Notes under the pieces: model-generated | What the model saw: only the letters and a program-made list of their open reading frames with translations | Told to the model about the DNA's origin: nothing | The model's database searches: none | Translations under genes and position numbers: made by a program | Part shown: in pieces, positions 41,204 through 48,435 of the stretch | Numbering within the stretch: the stretch's first letter is position 1 | How the letters are laid out: the number at the start of each line of letters is the position of its first letter | Assembly: GCA_036268055.1 (NCBI GenBank) | Contig: DATAUW010000011.1 | Location: 124,001 to 188,000, forward strand | DNA: 64,000 nucleotides | Direction: 5' to 3' | From: Verrucomicrobiia bacterium | GTDB lineage: Bacteria; Verrucomicrobiota; Verrucomicrobiia; Limisphaerales; Pedosphaeraceae

Positions 41204-43312
41204 ATGGCACAGGCAAAAGCAAAAAAGTCAACTCTCGTTCAGATCTTCAAGAACGGTGACGTCCTGCTCGTTGTGGGACTCTTCATGACCGTCGTCCTGA
41301 TGATCATGCCGATTCCGCCATTTTTCCTCGATGGTTTTTTGGCTGTCAGCATCGCGCTCGCATTGCTCATTCTGCTTTCAATCCTTTACGTCAAGGAACC
41401 CGCTGAATTCACCGGTTTCCCGACGTTGCTGCTGTTCATCACGCTCTTTCGTCTCTCGCTGAACATCGCCACCACGCGTTTGATTTTGCTTGATGGTTAC
41501 GCCGGGCATATCATTGAAGCCTTCGGTAATTTCGTCGTGCGCGGCAATTACGTCGTCGGCCTCGTCATCTTCCTGATCCTCGTCCTCATCAATTTCATCG
41601 TCATCACCAAGGGCGCGGGCCGTATCGCGGAAGTCGCGGCGCGCTTCACCTTGGACGCCATGCCCGGCAAACAGATGGCCATTGATGCTGAGTTGAACGC
41701 CGGAATCATCAATGAAACCGAGGCTCGCACGCGCCGCCGCAAGGTCGAGCAGGAGGCGGATTTCTACGGCGCGATGGACGGTGCGAGTAAATTCGTCCGG
41801 GGCGATGCCATTGCCGCCATCCTCATCACTTTGATCAACGTCCTCGGCGGTTTCGCCATCGGCATCCTGCAACGCGGCATGCCCGTGACCGAAGCCTTGC
41901 AACGCTACACCCTGCTGAGCATCGGCGACGGTCTCGTTTCGCAAATCCCCGCGCTCATCACTTCCACCGCCGCGGGTATTCTCGTGACGCGCGCCGCCGC
42001 GAAGGAAGATCTCGGCAAGGAATTGACCAAGCAGTTGCTGGCTTATCCGCGCGTATTGGGAATTCTCACCATCATGCTCGTGGCATTCGGCTTGATTCCG
42101 GGATTGCCGATGATTCCGTTTTTCACGCTCGCGTCCATCACCGGATTTTTGGCCTACAACTTGAAGGGCAGCGAACACGATCAGCCTTTAGCCACTAAGA
42201 ATGGCACCGCCCAGGAGAACAACGGGGAAACGCCGGCTGCGGCCAAAACCGCGGCCGGCGCCACCGGCGACAAACTGGAAACGCTCCTCAGTATGGACGC
42301 GCTCCAGATCGAACTCGGCTACAGTCTCGTCGGCTTGGCCGATGCCCGCAAAGGAGGCGACATGCTTGAACGCGTGACAGGCGTGCGCAAAACCTTCGCC
42401 CAGGAAATGGGTGTCATTGTTCCGCCGATTCGTTTGCGCGATAATCTCCAACTGGAAGCGAACCAATATCGTTTCCTGCTCAAGGGCAACCCGATTGCCC
42501 AGGGCGAATTGATGCCCGGCCATTGGCTCGCGATGAATGCCTCCAACAGCAAGACCGTGCTCAAAGGCGTGCCGACCGTCGAACCCGTTTTCAAATTGCC
42601 CGCGACGTGGATCACCGATGTCGAACGGAAGAACGCCGAGATCAGCGGTTACACCGTCGTGGATGCTTCGTCTGTGCTCGTCACGCATCTCTCCGAAACC
42701 GTGAAGCGCAATTGCCACGAAATCCTCAGCCGCCAGGACGTGCAAGTGTTGTTGGATAATTTGAAGCTCACGCACCCGACCGTCGTGACCGAATTGATCC
42801 CCGCGCAACTCAATGTCGGCCAGGTCCAGCGCATCCTTCAGAATCTTTTGGCCGAGGGCATTTCCATCCGCAACCTCGCGGGCATCCTGGAAAAAGTCAG
42901 TGATTACGCCAGCGTCACGAAAAACCCGGACGAGCTTTCCGAGCACGCCCGCCGCGCGTTGGGATCGCAGATCGTAAAGCCGTACCAGACCGATACCGGC
43001 AGCCTGCAAGCCATCACGCTCGACCCGCGCCTCGAACAACAGATCGCACAAGGCGTCCGCCAGACTCCCACGGAAATCAGTCTCATGATGGAGCCCAAAC
43101 TTGCCCGTCATGTCGTGGACACGCTTTCGCAACGCATCCAGCAGCTTCTCACCGCTGGCCAGCCGCCCATCATCATGTGTGCGCCGCAAATCCGCCTCGC
43201 GTTCCGCCGGTTTTTCGAGACCACCTTTGCCGACCTCACCGTGCTTTCGTATGCCGAAGTTCCCTCGCGCGTGCAGATCCAAAACGCCGGCATCATCAAC
43301 TCACTCGAATAA
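41204..43312 (+). CDS. flhA: Flagellar export gate protein FlhA
   Basis: 702 residues. Eight TM helices occupy the first about 325 residues, with LLFITLFRLSLNIATTRLILLDGYAG (FHIPEP signature region) and the loop GAGRIAEVAARFTLDAMPGKQMAIDAELNAGIINETEARTRRRKVEQEADFYGAMDGASKFVRGDAIA. The cytoplasmic domain of four subdomains docks chaperone-substrate complexes. Length is normal. Spacing is 17 bases to flhB and 8 to flhF. Confidence 0.97.
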   Translation: MAQAKAKKSTLVQIFKNGDVLLVVGLFMTVVLMIMPIPPFFLDGFLAVSIALALLILLSILYVKEPAEFTGFPTLLLFITLFRLSLNIATTRLILLDGYAGHIIEAFGNFVVRGNYVVGLVIFLILVLINFIVITKGAGRIAEVAARFTLDAMPGKQMAIDAELNAGIINETEARTRRRKVEQEADFYGAMDGASKFVRGDAIAAILITLINVLGGFAIGILQRGMPVTEALQRYTLLSIGDGLVSQIPALITSTAAGILVTRAAAKEDLGKELTKQLLAYPRVLGILTIMLVAFGLIPGLPMIPFFTLASITGFLAYNLKGSEHDQPLATKNGTAQENNGETPAAAKTAAGATGDKLETLLSMDALQIELGYSLVGLADARKGGDMLERVTGVRKTFAQEMGVIVPPIRLRDNLQLEANQYRFLLKGNPIAQGELMPGHWLAMNASNSKTVLKGVPTVEPVFKLPATWITDVERKNAEISGYTVVDASSVLVTHLSETVKRNCHEILSRQDVQVLLDNLKLTHPTVVTELIPAQLNVGQVQRILQNLLAEGISIRNLAGILEKVSDYASVTKNPDELSEHARRALGSQIVKPYQTDTGSLQAITLDPRLEQQIAQGVRQTPTEISLMMEPKLARHVVDTLSQRIQQLLTAGQPPIIMCAPQIRLAFRRFFETTFADLTVLSYAEVPSRVQIQNAGIINSLE

Positions 43313-43320
43313 TTTGATCC

Positions 43321-44511
43321 ATGCAACCGATTCCTTTCATCGCCGCCTCCGCTGAAGAAGCCGTCGGGCAAATCCGCGAAAAACTCGGCCCCGAAGCCGT
43401 CGTGCTCAACGTCCGCCGCCTGCCCGCCAACGGCCTCGCGCGCCTGTGGCAAAAGCCGATGATCGAAGTGCTCGCGCATCTTCCGCAGTCGTCCGCTGCC
43501 ACCGCCGCCGAGATGGATCCGGTTTCTGAAACCCTCGCCGCTTTCCGCCAGCAACTCGACGAAATCAAACAACAAGTCGTCAACCGCCCCGGCAAACTCG
43601 ACCTCGAAACCCCCATCCAATCCGCCGCCGATTTACTGTCCCCAACCCCGGAAGCTTCCGCACCCGATTACAATATCGTAGGGCAGAGTCTCGTAGGGCG
43701 GAGTCGCCGTTCCGCCTCCGAAGAAGCTCAAGCAGACGAAGCCGAAGAAGCCTTGCCCACCGGCAAATGGCGTGTCGGCGCGATGCTTCAAAAAAGCGGC
43801 CTGTCACCCCTCCACACCCAGCGCGTGCTCGATCAACTGCACGCCCGCCACGGCGAAAATCCGCCGCGCACGCTCGCCGAAGAAATTTCCCTTGCCCAAG
43901 CCGTGCTCGCAAAATTTTGGCGTCCCGCCGCGCCCATCAAGGACAAGTCCCTGCACGTTTTGATCGGCCCCGCCGGTTCGGGCAAGACCACCTTGCTTTG
44001 CAAATGGCTCACCCAAACCGTGCTGATGGAAAGCCGCACCGCCCGCGTATGGCGTCTCGACAGCGCGGTCGCCAACACTGCCGAATCCTTAAGTGTCTAT
44101 TGCGATATCCTCGGCGCACCCAGCGAACGTCTCTGGGAAACCGGCAGCCGCGATTTCACCGAAGACCTCGGCTTCATTGACGTGCCCGGCGTGGACTGGC
44201 GCAAGCCCATCGCCGTGAAAGAACTCGCCGGCTACCTCAAGCAATTCGGCTCGCCGAAAATTCACCTCGTCCTCAACGGCGCCTACGATCTCTCCATTTT
44301 ACTCGCGCAAACGCGCGCATTCGCGCACATGCCCATTGAGGACTTGATAGTCACCCACTTGGACGAGGAGACCCGCTGGGGCAAGCTTTGGAACCTGGTA
44401 TTGGGCACAAATTACTCCGTGCGCTGTTTCAGTACTGGGCAAAATATTCCGGGAGACTTCTGCGAAGCTTCGCCGGAAATGATATTTTCACGCCAATTTC
44501 CCCGCAAATAG
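43321..44511 (+). CDS. flhF: FlhF-type SRP GTPase, flagellar placement
   Basis: 396 residues. The N-terminal part IPFIAASAEEAVGQIREKLGPEAVVLNVRRL is FlhF-like. A linker (about 95-150) follows, then an N-domain, and a G-domain with P-loop LIGPAGSGKTTLLCK (about 213-227), a switch LGFIDVPGVDW in place of the usual D-TAG, and a C-terminal LIVTHLDEETRWGKLWNLVLGTNYSVRCFSTGQNIPGDF (TKLDE-like motif changed to THLDE). It sets flagellum site and number. The linker contains a palindromic DNA element (43697-43716). It closes the first unit; flhG is not next. Confidence 0.88.
   Translation: MQPIPFIAASAEEAVGQIREKLGPEAVVLNVRRLPANGLARLWQKPMIEVLAHLPQSSAATAAEMDPVSETLAAFRQQLDEIKQQVVNRPGKLDLETPIQSAADLLSPTPEASAPDYNIVGQSLVGRSRRSASEEAQADEAEEALPTGKWRVGAMLQKSGLSPLHTQRVLDQLHARHGENPPRTLAEEISLAQAVLAKFWRPAAPIKDKSLHVLIGPAGSGKTTLLCKWLTQTVLMESRTARVWRLDSAVANTAESLSVYCDILGAPSERLWETGSRDFTEDLGFIDVPGVDWRKPIAVKELAGYLKQFGSPKIHLVLNGAYDLSILLAQTRAFAHMPIEDLIVTHLDEETRWGKLWNLVLGTNYSVRCFSTGQNIPGDFCEASPEMIFSRQFPRK
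43697..43716. repeat. Palindrome inside the flhF coding sequence
   Basis: GGCGGA-GTCGCCGT-TCCGCC, preceded by the doubled TCGTAGGGC unit (about 43677-43698). It encodes the low-complexity VGQSLVGRSRRSASE of the FlhF linker and looks like an intergenic-type repeat that landed in frame. Confidence 0.55.
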
Positions 44512-44548
44512 GGGTTTTCCCGAAATGCCTACGGGCCAATCGGAAGGC

Positions 44549-44564
44549 TGGCAACGCTCCTGCT
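44549..44564 (+). promoter_or_regulatory. Sigma-54-type promoter for the fliA-motAB unit
   Basis: TGGCAACGCTCCTGCT has GG and GC spaced exactly 10 bases apart. The predicted start is near 44575, 17 bases before ATG 44592. It overlaps a small palindrome CCTGC-TTA-GCAGG (44559-44571). Confidence 0.6.
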
Positions 44565-44591
44565 TAGCAGGGGTTCAGATTTGAACGAATT

Positions 44592-44837
44592 ATGAAGTCA
44601 TTGTTGTTAATCGGCGGTCTGTTGGGATTCTGCGCCGGCCTGCTTTTAAGCTGGGCCTCGGAATGCTCCTGGCCCGCCTGTTTGTGGCACGGTTCCCTGG
44701 CCGCCTACCTGACCAGCCTTCTGATGCGTTGGTGGGGCAGTGCCTGGCGCAAAAACCTCGAAGACGCCATGCACGAAGCGCAAAACCGCCCCGAAGCTCC
44801 CACCGCCCCTTTAATTTCCAAACCTGGTAAATCATGA
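44592..44837 (+). CDS. Small membrane protein in flhF-fliA interval
   Basis: 81 residues: an N-terminal TM (LLLIGGLLGFCAGLLLSWA), a second hydrophobic stretch with WHGSLAAYLTSLLMRWWG, then a polar tail. It occupies the place where flhG (MinD-like) stands in most flhF-fliA loci but has no nucleotide-binding motif. Its stop overlaps the fliA start (ATGA), so it is co-translated with fliA. A flagellar role is inferred from position only. Confidence 0.72.
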   Translation: MKSLLLIGGLLGFCAGLLLSWASECSWPACLWHGSLAAYLTSLLMRWWGSAWRKNLEDAMHEAQNRPEAPTAPLISKPGKS

Positions 44838-45658
44838 GTTCCACTACCCTTGAATTAAACGCGCCCGTTTCCGACGAAACCCGCTCCAATCAACGCGAGC
44901 TTTGGCGCCGCTACTCGAAGTCCGGCCACGGCAGCGCCATCGAAAACAAAATCGTCGAGCAATACCTCCCGCTGGTCAAAGCCGTCGTCGGCCGCCTTGC
45001 CATGACGCTCCCCTCGCACGTGAATAGCGATGACCTTTACAGCGCCGGCCTCGTTGGCTTGCTCAACGCCGTCCGCCGTTTCGATCTCAAGAGCGGTTCT
45101 TCCTTCGAGCATTACGCGCGCGTCCGCATCCGTGGCGCCGTGTTTGATGAATTGCGCCGCCTCGATTGGGTTCCGCGCTCGGTGCACGAAAAGGCCAAGA
45201 AGGTCGAGTCCGTCATGCAGGAACTTTCCCAGCGCAACGGCAATGTCCCCACTGACATGGAAATGGCCAAAGCCCTTAATCTCTCGCTCGACGAATACGA
45301 GGAACTGGTCGAGGAAATCCGCCCCGCGTCCTACGTCTGCCTCGATTCCGCCACTAATGGCGACAGCGAAAACGGCAGCGGCAGTTATGATTTCATCGCG
45401 GACGATTCCCAGACCGAACCCTGGGAAGGAACCGCCCGCCGCGAAATGTCCAGCCTCATCGAGGAACGCTTGAAACAGTTGCCCGAGATGCAGCGCAAAG
45501 TGCTCGCGCTTTATTATTTTGAAGATTTGCGTTTGCGCGAAATCGCCGAGGCATTCGGCGTGACGGAATCGCGCATCTGCCAGATCCATTCGCAGGCCAT
45601 CCTCGCCATCAAGGCCCTGTTGAAGAAACAGGACCCCGAGACCTTTAACCACTGCTGA
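44834..45658 (+). CDS. fliA: Flagellar sigma factor FliA/WhiG (sigma-28)
   Basis: 274 residues. Region 2: VEQYLPLVKAVVGRLAMTLPSHVNSDDLYSAGLVGLLNAVRRFDLKSGSSFEHYARVRIRGAVFDELRRLDWVPRSV, which is the FliA/WhiG signature. Region 3 lies around 125-165. Region 4 is LPEMQRKVLALYYFEDLRLREIAEAFGVTESRICQIHSQAI. It should drive late genes such as flagellin, which are not in the window. No FlgM anti-sigma factor is seen here. The gene lies 3 bases before motA. Confidence 0.94.
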   Translation: MSSTTLELNAPVSDETRSNQRELWRRYSKSGHGSAIENKIVEQYLPLVKAVVGRLAMTLPSHVNSDDLYSAGLVGLLNAVRRFDLKSGSSFEHYARVRIRGAVFDELRRLDWVPRSVHEKAKKVESVMQELSQRNGNVPTDMEMAKALNLSLDEYEELVEEIRPASYVCLDSATNGDSENGSGSYDFIADDSQTEPWEGTARREMSSLIEERLKQLPEMQRKVLALYYFEDLRLREIAEAFGVTESRICQIHSQAILAIKALLKKQDPETFNHC

Positions 45659-45661
45659 TCC

Positions 45662-46531
45662 ATGATCGTAATCGTTGGCGCATTAATCGTATTGGGCTCG
45701 GTCATCGGCGGCTTCATCATGGCCGGCGGCCATCCCCTCGCGCTGCTGCACTTGTCCGAGTTCGTGGTCATCGGCGGCGCCGCGCTCGGCGCGCTGGTGT
45801 TGATGTCCCCCAAGGCCGTGCTCATCAATCTTTTCAAGCAGTTGCTCGGCGCGCTCAAGGGTTCGCCTTACAACAAGTCCGCCTACGAAGACATGTTCAA
45901 GGCGCTCTATGAGTTGTTCATGCTCGGTCGCCGCAGCGGCATGGTCGCGCTCGAAGAACACGTGATGAATCCCGAAGCCAGCAGCATTTTCAGCAAGTAT
46001 CCCGCCTTCCAAAAAAACCATCACGCCATGGATTTTCTTTGCAACGGCCTTCGCCCCATCATTGACGGCAAGATCAAGCCCGACCAGCTCAAGATGCTTT
46101 TGGAAATCGAGATGCACGCGATGGAAGAGGAACACGAAAAACCCATCGGCGTGTTGACCAAGGCCGCGGACGCCATGCCCGGATTCGGCATCGTCGCCGC
46201 CGTGCTGGGCATCGTGATCACGATGGCCTCCATCGCCGGTCCCATCGAGCAGATCGGTGAAAAAGTCGCCGCCGCGCTCGTCGGAACCTTCCTGGGAATT
46301 TTCATCTCCTACGGCTTCATGAACCCGCTCGCGGTGAACATGGAATTCGTCGGGGTCGCCGAGATCACTTACATCCGCTGCATCGCGGCATCCGTGATCG
46401 GCTTCGCCAACGGCATGTCGCCCATCATGGCGGTCGAAGTGGCGCGCCGCGGTTTGAGCAGTGAAGTGAAACCCACGGCGGACGGTCTCGAAGCAATGCT
46501 GAAGACTCTCACGCAAGCGCCCGCGAAATAA
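45662..46531 (+). CDS. motA: Flagellar motor stator protein MotA
   Basis: 289 residues with four TM helices. Signatures are GSVIGGFIMAGGHPLALLHLSEFVVIGGAALGALV, the cytoplasmic LFMLGRRSGMVALEEHVMNPEASSIF (Arg/Glu that touch FliG), and AADAMPGFGIVAAVLGIVITMASI (Pro of the proton path) with GTFLGIFISYGFMNPLA. It follows fliA by 3 bases. With MotB it forms the ion channel. Confidence 0.97.
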   Translation: MIVIVGALIVLGSVIGGFIMAGGHPLALLHLSEFVVIGGAALGALVLMSPKAVLINLFKQLLGALKGSPYNKSAYEDMFKALYELFMLGRRSGMVALEEHVMNPEASSIFSKYPAFQKNHHAMDFLCNGLRPIIDGKIKPDQLKMLLEIEMHAMEEEHEKPIGVLTKAADAMPGFGIVAAVLGIVITMASIAGPIEQIGEKVAAALVGTFLGIFISYGFMNPLAVNMEFVGVAEITYIRCIAASVIGFANGMSPIMAVEVARRGLSSEVKPTADGLEAMLKTLTQAPAK

Positions 46532-46559
46532 TTTCGCAGCGTTCGGCAACCAATTTTAA

Positions 46560-47288
46560 ATGAGCAAAAAAGGTCATCACGGTGGCGCATGGAAAGTGGC
46601 CTACGCGGATTTCGTTACCGCGATGATGGCGCTCTTCATGGTGCTGTGGCTGACGTCGCAGGACCAGCGTATCAAGGAAGCCGTCGAGCGCGCCTTCCGC
46701 AATCCGTTCTCGTCCGTGACCAAGGATTCCGTCGGCATCATCCCCAGCAAAGAGACGCAAGCCGTCCGCAGCAGTTCGGGAAATTTCGATTCCGCCTCCG
46801 CCGTCGAACTCACCATGCTCCGCCGCATCAACCAGGATTTGATCAAGTCCCTGCAAAGCCAGGTGGATGAAAAAGACGAAAGCGCCGTCAAACTCGACAT
46901 GACCCCGGACGGCCTGTTGATCAATGTTTTCGACCGCTCGCACAAACCCATCTTCGAGCCGCAATCCACCAAGTTCACACCCTACGGCGAATGGATTTTC
47001 TCCACGCTGGCTTGGGAGATCGCGCGCTATCATAATTTCGGAATCGAACTGGAAGGCCACACTGAATCCGGCAACGCGCCCATCCGTGAAGATTACGGCG
47101 ATTGGGAAATTTCCACCGACCGCGCGAACGCCGTGCGCCGCAGTCTCATTGACCATGGGGTGCAAGGCGAGCAGATCCGCAAGGTCGCGGGTTTTGGCGC
47201 CACCCAGCCGATGCCGAATACTGAATCCGGCGCCGAAATCAACCGCCGCGTTTCCGTCATGTTGAATCTCAAGTCAGCCAAACTTTAA
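46560..47288 (+). CDS. motB: Flagellar motor stator protein MotB
   Basis: 242 residues. The N-terminal WKVAYADFVTAMMALFMVLWL holds the ion-binding Asp17. A plug/linker follows, then a C-terminal OmpA-like peptidoglycan-binding domain (about 110-240: IELEGHTESG ... LSTDRANAVRR-like EISTDRANAVRRSLIDHGVQGEQIRKVAGFG). The Ala-Asp-Phe context with Tyr before it fits a proton-type motor but does not prove it. The gap to motA is 28 bases. Confidence 0.96.
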   Translation: MSKKGHHGGAWKVAYADFVTAMMALFMVLWLTSQDQRIKEAVERAFRNPFSSVTKDSVGIIPSKETQAVRSSSGNFDSASAVELTMLRRINQDLIKSLQSQVDEKDESAVKLDMTPDGLLINVFDRSHKPIFEPQSTKFTPYGEWIFSTLAWEIARYHNFGIELEGHTESGNAPIREDYGDWEISTDRANAVRRSLIDHGVQGEQIRKVAGFGATQPMPNTESGAEINRRVSVMLNLKSAKL

Positions 47289-47301
47289 TCACCGCTCCAC
47301 T

Positions 47302-47553
47302 ATGCCTGATACTTTTGTGCCCCTCGTGTCCGCCGTCGGTTCGCAACGCCCCTCGGGATTTACTTCGTTGAATATGAAGCCCGCATCCGCCGCGCCGAGT
47401 GCGCCGGCAAAAATCGAAATCCCCGCGCCAACCTCCGCCGCGAATGCCTGCGGCAAACCCACCGTCACCCTGCAACGCACCGGCGACATCGTCTCCGGCA
47501 TCCGCGTCCAATGCGGCTGCGGCCAGGTCGTGGACTTGAACTGCGTTTATTAG
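47302..47553 (+). CDS. Small Cys-containing protein at end of motAB unit
   Basis: 83 residues. The first 48 are Pro/Ala/Ser-rich. The last part holds four Cys (50, 71, 73, 81) in CGKPTVTLQRTGDIVSGIRVQCGCGQVVDLNC, which could bind a metal. It lies 13 bases after motB and immediately before a strong terminator, so it belongs to the motor unit. No known family is recognised; a flagellar accessory role is inferred from its place. Confidence 0.65.
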   Translation: MPDTFVPLVSAVGSQRPSGFTSLNMKPASAAPSAPAKIEIPAPTSAANACGKPTVTLQRTGDIVSGIRVQCGCGQVVDLNCVY

Positions 47554-47582
47554 ATTTAGGTCGGTCGCACTATTGTTATTAG

Positions 47583-47614
47583 TCTCGAAGCGGACAACCG
47601 CTTCGAGATTTTTT
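47583..47614 (+). terminator. Intrinsic terminator of the fliA-motAB unit
   Basis: TCTCGAAGCGG-ACAA-CCGCTTCGAGA is an 11-bp perfect stem followed by TTTTTT (47609-47614), the best terminator in the window. It lies 30 bases after the 83-residue gene. Confidence 0.9.
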
Positions 47615-47648
47615 GCGTACGCCTGCCGCGCCGCCGGCTCCGAGGCGG

Positions 47649-48281
47649 TCATAACTGAGCTTTGGAAATATCAAAAAAATATTCTTCGGGAATCCATTGC
47701 GCCTTGGTCATCCCATCCGAGTAGCGCGTGTAACACCCCACGTCCTTCGCCAGCAACTTGACGGGCTCACGCGTGACTCGGGCAAGAAAGCTATCGAAGT
47801 TATCCGCAAATGCGGACTCATACCATCCGTCGTGGTCAGCGTAGAAAATCTTGCCCGCATTTGGACCGTGCACCGGCATGACGAAATAATTGCCGGAGCG
47901 AGGCACCGTGGCGATGGAGATGCCCGTCACAATATGGTCGGGGTCGTTCTCCGGGTCGTTGACTAAATAGTTAAACCCATCTCGCATTTCTTCCGTCGCT
48001 TCCTCCCACTGTGCGACTGGCAAAAGCTCAATGCCAGCAGCCTCTGACTTCGTATCGCGGTAAAGCACAAAACCGTCGTGGCACTGATAGAATGTCGCCA
48101 CCTGATCCGCGTGGCTGCCTAGCATCTTGCGTATCTGGGCGATGGCTGCGGGTGACGCCGAGGCGTTAAGAATGTGGCGTATGCTGGCAAGAAATCTCGG
48201 GCCAGCCTTATCGCCGGCGGCGAAACACCGAAATCCGGGTGAAGGCGACTTGGTAAACTCTTCGAGGGCTTGCGAGGTCAT
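47649..48281 (-). CDS. SMI1/KNR4 (SUKH) family protein
   Basis: 210 residues. SUKH marks include ADQVATFYQCHDGFVLY, IELLPVAQWEEATEEMRDGFNYL, GNYFVMPVHGPNAGKIFYADHDGWYESAFADNFDSFLARV. SUKH proteins are often immunity proteins against polymorphic toxins, and others are housekeeping regulators. No toxin gene is adjacent, so the role is open. It is on the strand opposite the flagellar genes. Confidence 0.8.
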   Translation of the reverse strand: MTSQALEEFTKSPSPGFRCFAAGDKAGPRFLASIRHILNASASPAAIAQIRKMLGSHADQVATFYQCHDGFVLYRDTKSEAAGIELLPVAQWEEATEEMRDGFNYLVNDPENDPDHIVTGISIATVPRSGNYFVMPVHGPNAGKIFYADHDGWYESAFADNFDSFLARVTREPVKLLAKDVGCYTRYSDGMTKAQWIPEEYFFDISKAQL

Positions 48282-48435
48282 AAAATGTAGAATATGTCAA
48301 CGACGGCCAACGATCCATAACTAGCGGGTGATTTTCCAGATTAGAAATCCCGCTTCTGTGTTAATCCGTGTTTCACGCGGCAAGGTGGTGGGGATTTTCA
48401 TATTGTTTGTGGTTTGCTTTTGGTCGTAAGCAGAA

